Below are positions 48,721-58,631 of a stretch of DNA of 60,000 bases, one piece after another. The position numbers were made by a program, and so were the translations under genes. This stretch comes from Tubulanus polymorphus (Eukaryota > Nemertea > Palaeonemertea > Tubulaniformes > Tubulanidae): the NCBI RefSeq assembly GCF_964204645.1, contig NC_134031.1:8410501-8470500 (forward strand). Direction: 5' to 3'. Each line of letters begins with the position of its first letter. Positions within the stretch are counted from its first letter, which is position 1. Below the pieces are notes generated by a model. It was given only the letters and a program-made list of their open reading frames with translations. It was not told the DNA's origin and made no database searches.

Positions 48721-49062
48721 ATGAATATAACTGTTGGACCGAGTATATGTTTTGGTTTTGATTTTAAACATGGTAAAGAAATGAGAATTAAACTAAATGA
48801 TGTAATTACTGATATAAAAAGTAAATCATTTAACAATGCATCAATGATTAATAAAGAAAAATATAATATAGAAAAAGTAATTGATTTAATTAAATCACCT
48901 TTAGAATATTATGAATTAAATGAAGATGGAATTATTGATGATATTAAAAACATATTAACCAAAATATATGATAATCATAAAAGTAGTAATGAAATAAATG
49001 TTGAATTAATCATAAATAAGTTAACTAAATATTTTGATGATAGTAATTTTTTTGATAAATAA
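48721..49062 (+). CDS. Unrecognised 113-aa viral protein
   Basis: Intact. It is acidic and Lys/Asn-rich with predicted helices in the C-terminal two thirds (IEKVIDLIKSPLEYYEL). There is no signal peptide or membrane segment. The class 2 motif precedes it, and the next gene starts directly at its stop codon. A virion or assembly role would fit the position, but nothing in the sequence shows it. Confidence 0.6.
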   Translation: MNITVGPSICFGFDFKHGKEMRIKLNDVITDIKSKSFNNASMINKEKYNIEKVIDLIKSPLEYYELNEDGIIDDIKNILTKIYDNHKSSNEINVELIINKLTKYFDDSNFFDK

Positions 49063-49284
49063 ATGAGTGATAATAAATGGAAAACAACTGGATTATATAA
49101 TGGAGCATTACTATCAGTTGGAACTGTTGGTTATTCAATGGTATTAAAAAAAGTATTTAAAATGGGAAGTGTTAATGTTGATAGATTTGATATAAATGAT
49201 ATTTTAAAATTAACATTAGCAGTTACTTTATCTAATTTAACTATTGATTATTTAGAAAAACAAAAATATATTCCTCCCATATAA
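49063..49284 (+). CDS. Small membrane-type protein, 73 aa
   Basis: It starts immediately after the TAA of the previous gene. Two hydrophobic segments (about residues 13-28, LLSVGTVGYSMVLKKVF, and 47-62, ILKLTLAVTLSNLTIDYL) may be membrane helices. Small membrane proteins of this size are common in Polinton-like virus structural clusters. No specific family is recognised. Confidence 0.6.
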   Translation: MSDNKWKTTGLYNGALLSVGTVGYSMVLKKVFKMGSVNVDRFDINDILKLTLAVTLSNLTIDYLEKQKYIPPI

Positions 49285-49308
49285 ATGCATAATTATTTTA
49301 CTAAATAA

Positions 49309-49731
49309 ATGGCTTCTGCAGTTATAACTATTATAGGATCAGCAATTGTTAACGCTTTAGCATTTACTGGTGGTGGTTATTTATTTAAACATATTGATAA
49401 AAATGGTTCATTAACAGAACAAAAAAGACATAACTTAGCGTTAGAAAAATATAATAAAGCAGCAGAAGAATATAGAGAAAAGAGGCAAAACTATATGGAT
49501 TACATCAATAAAGAATTATATGATCAGAAGATTTCACATAGAGATTTTCAATCAGTTGATGATGCAATGAGTTTATATAACGCGGTAACCAATAAAGAAA
49601 AATTACATCTACATAAACCTACAATATCAAATTATTATACCCCAAGTAAAGAACAGAAGAAATATGAAATAATATGGATTTTAGGCGGAACAGTTATTGT
49701 TATATTTGTAGTATATAAATTTACTAATTAG
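49309..49731 (+). CDS. Two-TM coiled-coil protein, 140 aa
   Basis: The N-terminal hydrophobic segment (residues 4-27, ITIIGSAIVNALAFTGGGYL) is followed by a charged helical middle (EKYNKAAEEYREKRQNYMDY) and a C-terminal segment (WILGGTVIVIFVVYKF). Both ends could span a membrane, giving a hairpin with the coil on one side. It has a class 2 upstream motif. The function is unknown; a virion membrane protein is plausible. Confidence 0.65.
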   Translation: MASAVITIIGSAIVNALAFTGGGYLFKHIDKNGSLTEQKRHNLALEKYNKAAEEYREKRQNYMDYINKELYDQKISHRDFQSVDDAMSLYNAVTNKEKLHLHKPTISNYYTPSKEQKKYEIIWILGGTVIVIFVVYKFTN

Positions 49732-49750
49732 TAATTTTTTTGCTAAATAA

Positions 49751-50162
49751 ATGGAAGATAAAGTTGATAATATTGACATTATTCCTCATGATATAAATAA
49801 AACTAAATTAAAAACATATTTAGAAAAACAAATATTAGAATTTGAAAGAATATTTAAAATCTAAAATTATATATTATTTGATTATAAGTGGTTCGATTAC
49901 AATTAGTTCCGTAATAACATTTCTAGCAATATTCAGTCCATTAACACCTTTAGCTATATCAATTGGTGTATTAGGATTAAGTTCAAGTGTTTTAACTGGT
50001 ATAAGTTCAAAATTAAATATAAAAAGTAATAAAGAAAAAATTAAAACTAATATAAAAGAAATTAATAAATTAAAGAATACACTAGATTATATCATAAGTT
50101 TAAATGGCCATATAACAGTTGAAGAACAAGATAAATTATTAAAAGAATTAATAAATTATTAA
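49751..50162 (+). pseudogene. Membrane protein with C-terminal helix pair, one frame break
   Basis: It starts at 49751 (MEDKVDNIDIIPHDI). The frame changes once near 49840, within an ATTTG run, and continues to 50162. The second part has two hydrophobic stretches (YYLIISGSITISSVITFLAI and PLAISIGVLGLSSSVLTGIS) and ends in a Lys-rich helix with LDYIISLNGHITVEEQDKLL. I recall this LDY-x-NG-x-T-EE ending from other Polinton-like elements; its role is unknown. Confidence 0.6.
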
Positions 50163-50178
50163 TTTTTTAGTTATATAA

Positions 50179-51504
50179 ATGGTAGATAGTTTTCCAAAAG
50201 CTTTCCAATATAATAAATCAATTAAATATAATATTCCAGCAATAGATTTTAATAAAGATATTACATATAGAAATGAAGTTTTAAATTCATTAATTGATTT
50301 ATATATTTATGTTACTGAAAGTAATCATTTTCATGTAAAGATGGAAAATATATTTCATGTGTATACAATTAATTTCAAAAATTTAAATGAGGCAAAACAA
50401 TGGTTATTAAAATCTAATATGAAGTATTGGCAGAACCAATTAAATTTTGCTGTTTATTGCGCAACAACAGGATGTGGAATTAGTTGGAATGATCATTTAA
50501 ACAAACCAAGTTTACCATTGATGTTATCACTTTTTAGATTTCATACTTATTTTCAAATAAAATTAATATTAGATGAATTAGAATGTCCTTTACCAGGTTC
50601 AAAATATTTTAAAGAATTGAATAATAATATTTATTTTTCTAAGTTTTATAAAATATGTAATGAATTTAATATTAATTCAAATAAAGATTTTAGAGCAAAA
50701 ATTGGAACAATGGGTGGATTAGGAATATTATATACTAAAGAATTTGGAAAAATAATGACAAATTCAGATATAAGAACACTAAATTGGAATGAATTACCAA
50801 AATATTATAATAATATACAACAACAAAACAATATTGGTTGGGTTAATTTCATTTTAGAAAATAGTGAAGGTTTTACTAAAGCTGGAATACAAAGAATAAA
50901 TCAATCTATTAGAACTTATTTGATATGTATTCTAGGTGCGCAAGTTGAAACAAGATCGCCAATAATTGGAAATGATAACACTTCATTCGATGCGCAGAAA
51001 CAATTCAAAGTATTTTTTGAAGATTCAATTCATAATGATAAAAATAGATCGATTCCGGAAAACATTGTAAGATATCAAAATTATTTAGATAAATCACATA
51101 TTAGATTAAATTATTGTATAGGCCCTAATCTATTTATTATTTCTAATGATTTAGTATTAAAGATGGGAAACATAATTGGTTATAATAATCTAATTAAAAC
51201 TGCAACAATAAATAATTCATTTGGATTAAATGATATAAATAAAAAGATTATTACTGCTCCAAAATTAATGGAAGGTGAAAAAAATAAAAAACACATTCAA
51301 TCAACTGAAACTAAAACTAATAATATTAAATTAAATAATGATTCTAAAATAAAATATTACAATACATCAGAAAATATTAGAACTGATAATATTCAACATG
51401 ATATAATTAAAACTGATCATGATAATAAATCCCATGAAAATACTAAATTAGCTTTAACTTGTATAGGAATTGTAATCGGAGGAATATTATATTTTAAATT
51501 TTAA
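50179..51504 (+). CDS. Conserved 441-aa companion protein with C-terminal TM
   Basis: Intact. It has a conserved FAVYCATTGCGISWNDHL near residue 94, then FRFHTYFQIKLILDELECPL, then LGAQVETRSPIIG near 251 and TSFDAQKQF. A Lys/Asn-rich low-complexity region (about 365-425) leads to a single C-terminal membrane segment (TCIGIVIGGILYF). I recognise this as a recurrent protein of invertebrate Polinton-like elements; no biochemical function is known to me. Its place between membrane and capsid genes and its tail anchor suggest a virion or assembly protein. It has a class 2 upstream motif. Confidence 0.7.
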   Translation: MVDSFPKAFQYNKSIKYNIPAIDFNKDITYRNEVLNSLIDLYIYVTESNHFHVKMENIFHVYTINFKNLNEAKQWLLKSNMKYWQNQLNFAVYCATTGCGISWNDHLNKPSLPLMLSLFRFHTYFQIKLILDELECPLPGSKYFKELNNNIYFSKFYKICNEFNINSNKDFRAKIGTMGGLGILYTKEFGKIMTNSDIRTLNWNELPKYYNNIQQQNNIGWVNFILENSEGFTKAGIQRINQSIRTYLICILGAQVETRSPIIGNDNTSFDAQKQFKVFFEDSIHNDKNRSIPENIVRYQNYLDKSHIRLNYCIGPNLFIISNDLVLKMGNIIGYNNLIKTATINNSFGLNDINKKIITAPKLMEGEKNKKHIQSTETKTNNIKLNNDSKIKYYNTSENIRTDNIQHDIIKTDHDNKSHENTKLALTCIGIVIGGILYFKF

Positions 51505-51520
51505 TTTTTTTATTATATAA

Positions 51521-53179
51521 ATGGAAGAAGATATTCCAATGGATCCTTTAGATGAACCTGGTATAAGTGATGAACAACAACCTGATTTTAGTGAAACAAG
51601 TTTTAATGATGATAATAAAATAGAATATAATACTAATTTAGATGAAGATGATGATTATGATGATGATGATTCCGAATTACGTGAAAAAATTATATAAATA
51701 TTTTAAAGTTCCTGAAAGTGGTAGAATTTCAACTAGAACAGAAAGAAAAGAATTTATGAAACTATTAGTAGAACAACAAGAAAAATATCCTGATAAACCT
51801 ATGGAATTATATAAAATGAAATCTAGAGTAACAGATACAATTGTTAACGAATTATTACCAAAAGTTGTAATACGTGAAATTGATACAGAAGATGTTGTAG
51901 AACAAATTTTTAAAGATGACCCATATTTCACGAATAATTTAGAATTTAAAAATGATTCATGGTATTATAATCTTGAATTAAATAGGAATACTGTATCAAT
52001 TCAATTATCTAGGATGGGTCAAGAAAATATTTTTGAACCTGGAATGCGAGCATTATCTACAATTGAAGGTTCAAAAGGTGGTAGAGAATTTCTCAGAATT
52101 ATATGGAATGCACTTGATAGAATAAATGAAGAAGAACCAATTCATAATATTGATATAAACAAATATTCACCATTTAAAATTCCAAATCCAAATCCTACTG
52201 ATGAAGATTTTGTAAATCGATTAGATAAATTAAGATCTTCAACACCCGAAACATCGAGAAGAGATATTCAACAAATTGATAATGATTCAAGTCAACTACA
52301 ATTAACATTAGAAAAACAAATTGATAGATTAAGTGATTCAGAAGAAGAGATGAATAGTACTGGAATAAATCGAATACAATCTATACTAAAAAAGGATTTC
52401 TTAAATTAGCTGATGAAGAATTAGAAGCATTTCCTGAACAAACACGTAGAGAAATTAAAGGTATTCAAGAATCAGCTGATGTAAATGCTAATATTAATAT
52501 GAGATTTTCTAAAATAGCCATGTTAGAAAAAGAATTAGCTATTGCAAATGAAAAATTAGAACAATTAGAATTAAATAGAGATCTTAATGTAATTTATGAA
52601 CCTGATTATGAAAGCAGAAAGTTAGCTTAAGTAAAAGAAATAGATGATTTGAAATATAACAAAGAATTACAGGAAAAAGAAAGAGATATATTATTAAAAT
52701 CATATGATCTTAATCATATTAAAAGATTAAAAGATGTTTTTAAAGATTTGTTGATAAAACCAAATTCTGACATATCATTAAAAGATAGAATAAAATTATT
52801 ATTTAAACTAGAAGGAATAACAATTCTTTCAATTCTAACAGCTGTAACTATGGTATTTACAACAATTGGTTTAGCAATATCAAATGCTTTGAAATCTACT
52901 CCTACTCCTACTCCCAATAAACCGGATAAACCCCCGAATGATAATAATTCTATACAAGATAAAGTTAAGGATGGTTTAAAGAAATTAGCAAAATATTTAT
53001 GGGAACTATCTAAAAAATCTGCTGCAGCATTGCCAGGAATTATTGCATCAATTGTTGGTTTTATATTGAAATCTGCAGGAAACATTATTAACTTTGCTGC
53101 TGAACATATTATTTTATTTTTAATTACAGTTGTAAGTGCAATTATTTTTGGGTTAGTTAACATGATAAAAAATAAATAA
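51521..53179 (+). pseudogene. Large acidic membrane-associated structural protein, several breaks
   Basis: The ATG at 51521 opens a very acidic N-terminus (Asp-rich near 51640-51670). A frame change near 51690 leads to FKVPESGRISTRTERKEF and on to about 52395. A second frame change there, then an in-frame TAA at about 52628, interrupt a coiled-coil region (LEKELAIANEKLEQLELN). The C-terminus (to 53179) has hydrophobic segments TILSILTAVTMVFTTIGLAI and, after a Pro/Asn linker, IIASIVGFIL and IILFLITVVSAIIFGLV. In all about 550 codons formed one protein. A similar coiled-coil plus membrane-tail protein lies next to the capsid gene in related elements (from memory). Confidence 0.6.
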
Positions 53180-53199
53180 TTAATATTTTTGTTAAATAA

Positions 53200-54436
53200 A
53201 TGAGTGGGAGTTATATCAATCCTTCTAAGAATCATAGAATATCTAATGCTATTAAAGCAAATAGATCACATCATATAATTACTCATAACCCTTCTAATAT
53301 TAATCCCGATGAAACTTTATATGTTAGAATCCCTCGATTAACACAAAATACTTTTTATGTTCCAAATAGTATTTATTTATCAGCCGATATAAAAGTAATC
53401 GGTAATAATAATAATTATGCTGTTGATAATGTTGGAAGATATTTGATTAAAAAATTAACTATAAAGATTGGTCCAGAAACAGTTTTCTCATTAGATGATT
53501 ATAATTTATTTATGCATTATGAAGATTTATGATTAACTAAAGAAAATAGAAATAATATGATATTTCAAGGCATCCAATCAGAAAACCAAAATAAATTAAG
53601 ATCTGAAGCCAATAATGCAGTAGTAACTAATGCTGTAGATAATTTGATAAAAAAGATTCATGGAAGCAAATATAAAATTCCATTAGACTTTGAATTGATA
53701 AATAATAATGCACCTTTATATAAATACGCAATTCAAGAAGATGTTATATTCGAAATAACATTTGCTCCTGTAAATGAAATTGTATTATCTAGCGTTGTTA
53801 AAGATATGAGTTATAAATTATCGAATATATGTTTAGAATATGATACAGTAACTGATGAAAATATTTCAAGTATAATTCAAACTCAATACAATCAAGGATT
53901 TTCATTATTATATGATTATATTGATAAATTTAAAACTGTAACTATTAATACAAATGATGAAATTATTAATGAGAATATTAACTTCCCAAGAAGATCTATT
54001 AAAGGTATATTAATATTTTTTACCATTGCAACATATTCTAATGGCGCAATAAATGTTGATAATTATTATAATCCCGAAATAACAAAAGTAGAAATAACTA
54101 TCGAAGGAATAGCAAATAAAATATTTTGTCAAGGAATGAGAATGATTGATCAATGGCCAGAAATTAGAAAACATTTTATGAATGAAAAAGTAAAATCATA
54201 ATATTAATCAAATTGATTATTATACTGGTAATAAATACGCATTATGGTTAGATTTTAGAACAACAGAGGATAATTCATTACATGGTTCTGGGAAAAAATT
54301 ACAAAACACTAAAGATGGAATACAATTATTCATGACAAAGAAAAAAGGAAGCCTAAATTTCAAAATGCATATTTATATTATATCTGACGCGCAATTAAAT
54401 ATTGTAAATTCACAATTAGATAGTGTTATGTATTAA
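53200..54436 (+). pseudogene. Hexon-like major capsid protein, one stop and one frame break
   Basis: About 412 codons. Landmarks: ETLYVRIPRLTQNTFYVPNS, VGRYLIKKLTIKIG and NLFMHYEDL at the first jelly roll. An in-frame TGA at 53530 is followed by TKENRNNMIFQG. The second roll has YKIPLDFEL. After a frame change near 54198 come YALWLDFRTTEDNSLHGSGK and ISDAQLNIVNSQL. The HGSG and DAQLNI pieces near the C-terminus are characteristic of Polinton/adintovirus hexon-type double jelly-roll capsid proteins. It would form the icosahedral shell. It follows a class 2 motif. Confidence 0.8.
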
Positions 54437-54468
54437 AATTTTAACTTTAATAAAAATATATATAATAA

Positions 54469-55401
54469 ATGGAAGGAGGTAAAGTATATAAACATATTCC
54501 ATACATCGATACACATGAAAATAATGATGGTTTATATTATGTAATACCTTGTAATATAGCTTTGATATTTGATCCTATTTTCAAAATTTATAAAACTAAA
54601 CTAATAGAAATCGATAATAATAAAAGTGGTGTTGTTGATAATTTAAGTAATGTAATTGATAATAATGTAATACCTTCTACTTCTAATAATGTAATACCTA
54701 CTACATCTAATAATGTAATACCTTCTACATCTAATAATGTAATACCTACTACATTTAATAATGTAATACCTTCTACATCTAATAATGTAATACCTTCTAC
54801 ATATAATAATGCAATAATATTAAATGTTAGTGAAAATAGAAATTATTGTGATTATTGTAAAGGTGAATTTTCAAACGCTCCATCAAATTGGAATAATCAT
54901 ATGAATACAAATTCACATATTATTAATGTTATAGAACGTGTTGGTTTAAAAGAATTTATAGAACACCCATTTAATTATGTTACAAAGTTTGTTTCAAATA
55001 AAAAAGTAGATGGTAAAGATTTATATAAAGATTTATTAGGTGAATTTTTATCTAAGGAACCTAGTAATGATGAATTAGATTTAACTGCTGCTAAGAAAAT
55101 ACTAGAATCAAGCATTGTAAATACAATATTAAGGTCTAACACTAAGAAAGATGATAATGAAAATGGTGCCATACGGCACCCACATGGTGATATAGTTACA
55201 GGAAAGCGCATTGATAAAGATTCTATGAAACTTAAATCAGAAAATAAAGATATAAATGAGATGACTAATAAGTATATCAATAAACCAATTATTTATGAAG
55301 ATACGGTAGAGCATTTGAATACATTGATGGGGTATGATGATGAATTGGAGAGTGATGATGAAAGTGATTCAGAAAGTAATTATATAACACTCAAAAAGTA
55401 A
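54469..55401 (+). CDS. Zinc-finger protein with octapeptide repeats
   Basis: 310 aa, intact. Residues about 65-112 are six tandem copies of an octapeptide like NNVIPSTS. One C2H2-like finger follows near residue 127 (CDYCKGEF, then H...H in NNHMNTNSH). The C-terminus is strongly acidic (DDELESDDESDSES). It is preceded by a variant of the class 1 motif, unlike the neighbouring capsid gene. A nucleic-acid-binding regulator is possible. The function is not recognised. Confidence 0.6.
   Translation: MEGGKVYKHIPYIDTHENNDGLYYVIPCNIALIFDPIFKIYKTKLIEIDNNKSGVVDNLSNVIDNNVIPSTSNNVIPTTSNNVIPSTSNNVIPTTFNNVIPSTSNNVIPSTYNNAIILNVSENRNYCDYCKGEFSNAPSNWNNHMNTNSHIINVIERVGLKEFIEHPFNYVTKFVSNKKVDGKDLYKDLLGEFLSKEPSNDELDLTAAKKILESSIVNTILRSNTKKDDNENGAIRHPHGDIVTGKRIDKDSMKLKSENKDINEMTNKYINKPIIYEDTVEHLNTLMGYDDELESDDESDSESNYITLKK
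54661..54804 (+). repeat. 24-bp in-frame minisatellite, six units
   Basis: The unit AATAATGTAATACCTTCTAC plus four bases (TTCT or ATCT) repeats six times with few changes. Unit size is a multiple of three, so the zinc-finger gene keeps its frame whatever the copy number. Confidence 0.85.
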
Positions 55402-55405
55402 TAAA

Positions 55406-55890
55406 GGTTGAAAATTGTATAAAATAATAGTAAATAAAAAAGGGGGTTTTAAGTATTAAGGTATCTAACACATATCTAATACGTATCTAATACGTATTCA
55501 ATACATATCTAATACGTATTTAATACATATTTAATACATATCTAATACATATTATTTGAAAATACCTTAAATTATATTTCTTTTTTAAATTTATATTATA
55601 AACCTCAGTAATAATAAATAACCTTTATTATTTTCAAACTTATTCATATATTAGTTGAAAAAATAAAAATAAATTGGTTGAAAATTATATGAATAATATT
55701 TATTTTAAAAATGGGGTTTTAAGCATTAATGTATTTAATACGTATCTAATACGTATTTAATACGTATTAGATAGATAGATATATAAATAGTTATTTTATA
55801 AATTTATATTCATAGGGAAATTGTAATCTCAGTAATAATTTTGAACCTTTATTATTCTTTAATTTATTCATATATTCATCATGTAATTCA
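55406..55890. repeat. Iteron-like spacer between convergent viral operons, tandemly duplicated
   Basis: Eight to nine 11-bp units of the TAATACGTATC type fill 55461-55558, and nearly four more lie at 55731-55771. The preceding 55 bases (GGTTGAAAATT... GGGGTTTTAAG) are also present twice, at 55406 and 55676. The sequence after the first array (55590-55655) resembles the 3' end of the ATPase gene. The whole block of about 270 bp is therefore a tandem duplication. It could be a bidirectional terminator, origin or binding array (inference). Confidence 0.7.
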
Positions 55891-56382
55891 GTAGGTATAA
55901 TTTGATTTTCTTCCAATGATTGTTGCATAGATTTTCTATCTTTGTTATAAAATAAAACTAGAAATCTTATATTCTCCCTAAAGTCTTTAACAATTGAATT
56001 ATATTTTTGATTTAAAACCCATGTTGTTATCCCGAAATGTCTCCCAGAGAAAGCCAGATAACATAACTCACTTTCTCTAACTTTTGAATCATGTAAATTT
56101 GCGCAATCATCTACAATGAATAATGTATTTGATCCTTTATAAGTATCAATTGATAAGTATCTATTTTAATACAATTATCTAAATTTTCTTTTACTGTTTT
56201 AGGATTTAATATAATAAACTTTTTTATCTTAACTATATCTCTATTATATGTTTTATTCATTTCATAAGTAGGGCAGAATAATATTATATTATCAAAATGA
56301 TTCTTATAAATAGTTTCTAACAAGTCTAATATGAAATTATTAACATATTATGCGGTTCAAATATAAATAAATCGTTATTCAT
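55791..56382 (-). pseudogene. A32/FtsK-type packaging ATPase, P-loop deleted
   Basis: The start at 56382 overlaps the integrase stop as ATGA. The N-terminus FIFEPHNML leads at once to FILDLLETIYKNHFDNI and FCPTYEMN, so the Walker A loop that should lie between them is absent. A frame change near 56120, at a small GATACTTA duplication, precedes Walker B (LFIVDDCANLHD) and FSGRHFGITTWVLNQKYN, both typical of A32-like ATPases that pump genomes into capsids. The C-terminus LLRLQFPYEYKF ends at 55791. Loss of the P-loop means no ATPase activity. Confidence 0.82.
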
Positions 56383-57470
56383 TTAATTTTTTTAATTTTA
56401 CTAGATAAAATCCATTCATTAAATTTATCATCGTATTCTTTATATTTCACCAAAGAATACTTTTTTCCTTTAAGAGTTTTTGTTTTCAATACTTTTTCTA
56501 TTTTGTATTCTATTTCATCTGGATTTGGTACAAGTGATAATTCTTGTTCATAGAAATAACCTAATATTTCTTCGTCTTTTATATCTTCTTATTTATAAAC
56601 AAATGGTTTAGTTAATATTATCTTTTTAATCTTGAATATTTCTTCGGTAAAATTAGGGGTATAACCTTTATAAAATGTTTTTCTATATTTAGATATTCTT
56701 ACGTGTTGTCCTATTTTAAATTTAGGTTCTCCGAAATCATGTGTAACAAATGCGCCATATAAATTATTCCAAACTATTTCTGAATTATCTTCTTTTCTAG
56801 CTTGTATAGGTTTCATATTTATAGAACTATGTTTAGAATTATTATAACCTTTCACTAAATCATCTAACACATCGATATATTTATATGATTCATTAGCAGT
56901 GAAATATTTCCACATTCAGCTAGTTTTCAATGTTTTATTAAATCTTTCTATAATAGATGCTTTTTTATCTGAATGTGTTGAAAAATATTCTACATCGTTA
57001 TCAGATGATAGTTTTTTAAAATGTTTGTTATAAAATTCCTTACCTTCATCAAATTGTATCTTATCTGGAATAGCTTCTTTAAATATAGATTTAAAAGCAT
57101 TTGTAACTTCTATACCAGTTTTATTTTTGACTGGAATTGACCATGCGTATCTACTGAATATGTCTATAACATTTAATATCCAGAAATATCCTTTGTTGTA
57201 TTCTTCTAAGTTCTTCATGTCAATTAAATCTGCTTGCCATTGTTGATCGATATATGAAACCATAACTTTTCTTGTTAAATAAGTTTTATCCATTTTCTTG
57301 TGGATTTGATATGTTGGTTGATTTTGTAACCATGATTTTAATTCACTATATTTTATATTACCATTTTCCTTATCAGATTTAATTTCATTCCATAATTCTG
57401 AAACGCTAGAATATGATACTTCACTTTCTGGGTTATAATATAAATCTCTTAAATATTGTTCTTTTTTCAT
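56379..57470 (-). pseudogene. DDE (retroviral-type) integrase with chromodomain, two stops
   Basis: This Polinton-type integrase inserts the linear genome. Starting at 57470, an N-terminal region with paired Tyr/Trp motifs leads to the catalytic core: first Asp in QWQADLIDM, second in KIQFDEGKEFYN, Glu in ASIIERFNKTLK. An in-frame TGA at 56916 follows, then KPIQARKEDN and KFKIGQHVRISKYRKTFYKG (SH3-like). A TAA at 56589 comes next, then a chromodomain-like end (IEKVL, YSLVKYKEYDDKFNEWI) to 56379. The catalytic triad is present, and the two stops remove the C-terminal domains. Confidence 0.88.
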
Positions 57471-57476
57471 CTTATT

Positions 57477-57836
57477 TTAATCCATTAATAATAATCTTGG
57501 TTTATTTTCAATGACTTTATCATTTGATTTATTTTCTGGTATAATAGGTTTATTGTCATTGGAATCATCTTTATCATTAGATTTGAATTTTGATTTATAT
57601 ATTACACCGGATAATATAATAACGGTTACTAATCCAATTGTAATATATAATTTATAATTACTTCCAGCATTAGAAGAATCAGATGGATTATTATTCGAAT
57701 CAATATCAGGTGATTCATTTATATCAGTTAATTTCTTTTTCTTAGCTTTTTTTAATTCTGAAGATCTTTTACCTAATTTTCTTGCCCATTTAATTTGTTT
57801 CTCTGATCTAGCCTTTTTCTTAACTCCATCACTCAT
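57477..57836 (-). CDS. Small basic protein with one TM, 119 aa
   Basis: Intact. A Lys/Arg-rich N-terminus (SEKQIKWARKLGKRSSELKK) is followed by a Ser/Asn linker, a single membrane helix (YITIGLVTVIILSGVIY) and a charged tail. It overlaps the previous gene by eight bases (ATGAGTGA), and the integrase starts seven bases after its stop, so the three are probably co-transcribed. Similar small TM proteins occur in Polinton-like genomes. The specific role is unknown. Confidence 0.65.
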   Translation of the reverse strand: MSDGVKKKARSEKQIKWARKLGKRSSELKKAKKKKLTDINESPDIDSNNNPSDSSNAGSNYKLYITIGLVTVIILSGVIYKSKFKSNDKDDSNDNKPIIPENKSNDKVIENKPRLLLMD

Positions 57837-58431
57837 TTATTTTAGTTAATTTTTGTTCTGATTCATTTTCTGTTTCGACGTTTGGTTGTAGTACATCTGT
57901 TTCATTCTTACCTGATTTACATTCCATAGGCTTGATGTTCGAAAATGTTATGACACCAGTAGAAATTAATGTCATAACCGATCCTAATTGGAATGAAGCG
58001 TAACCAACCCATTTTTGTAATTCAGTCATAACTAAGTAGTCATTTTTCAAATCACTATATAATTTATTTTCATCATCAATTGGTATTAACTGGTTACATA
58101 ACTTAGAATAACATTTGACAATACCATCTGAAATAGTATCATTTATTCTAGCTAATCTAGCTTCTTCATAAATCTTAAAATATTTTATTACTTTATCTGG
58201 TTTCATAGCATCTAATTCTTGAAAAGTTATTATTTTTCCCAAGAAATCCTTAGTTTTTCCACCGGCAATCAATAGTTCTAGATGATGCGTACAATATAAG
58301 TAGTGTTCATAATCAATATTGTTATTAACTTGAATAGAATTAGAAACAACTGGATCCTTATTATCACTAATGCCCAAATCATCTAATGTTTTTTCAATAT
58401 CAATACTATTCTTACTTGATTTCTTTGACAT
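57829..58431 (-). CDS. Conserved 200-aa protein heading the minus-strand operon
   Basis: Intact. After a Ser/Asp-rich start comes HHLELLIAGGKTKDFLGKII, a Lys/Tyr helical region (KYFKIYEEARLARI) and a moderately hydrophobic segment (YASFQLGSVMTLISTGVITF) that may span a membrane. I recall AGKTK-type proteins of this size in Polinton-like elements, without known function. It is the first gene of the operon, and its upstream DNA has TAATATAAATG at the start, with a large hairpin 100-190 bases further on. Confidence 0.6.
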   Translation of the reverse strand: MSKKSSKNSIDIEKTLDDLGISDNKDPVVSNSIQVNNNIDYEHYLYCTHHLELLIAGGKTKDFLGKIITFQELDAMKPDKVIKYFKIYEEARLARINDTISDGIVKCYSKLCNQLIPIDDENKLYSDLKNDYLVMTELQKWVGYASFQLGSVMTLISTGVITFSNIKPMECKSGKNETDVLQPNVETENESEQKLTKINE

Positions 58432-58532
58432 TTATATTAGAGAAATTTAATAAGAAAAATATTATAAGTATTCTTCAAATGATACTAGTATCTCTTTAGA
58501 TTAATACTAGCTTAGTTAAAGGTAAAGAATTT

Positions 58533-58624
58533 TAGTATTAGTTATTGTTTTTTTAGTATTTTTTATTTGTGATATAAAGTATTCTTTTGAAAAGAAAATA
58601 TTAAAAAAACAATAACTAATACTA
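58533..58624. repeat. Large hairpin upstream of the minus-strand operon
   Basis: Arms 58533-58560 and 58597-58624 pair over 28 bases with one or two mismatches (TAGTATTAGTTATTG facing CAATAACTAATACTA). The loop contains a second palindrome, TTCTTTTGAAAAGAA. GATACTAGTATC lies nearby at about 58479. It may be a replication or transcription control structure. Confidence 0.6.
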
Positions 58625-58631
58625 GCTAGTT

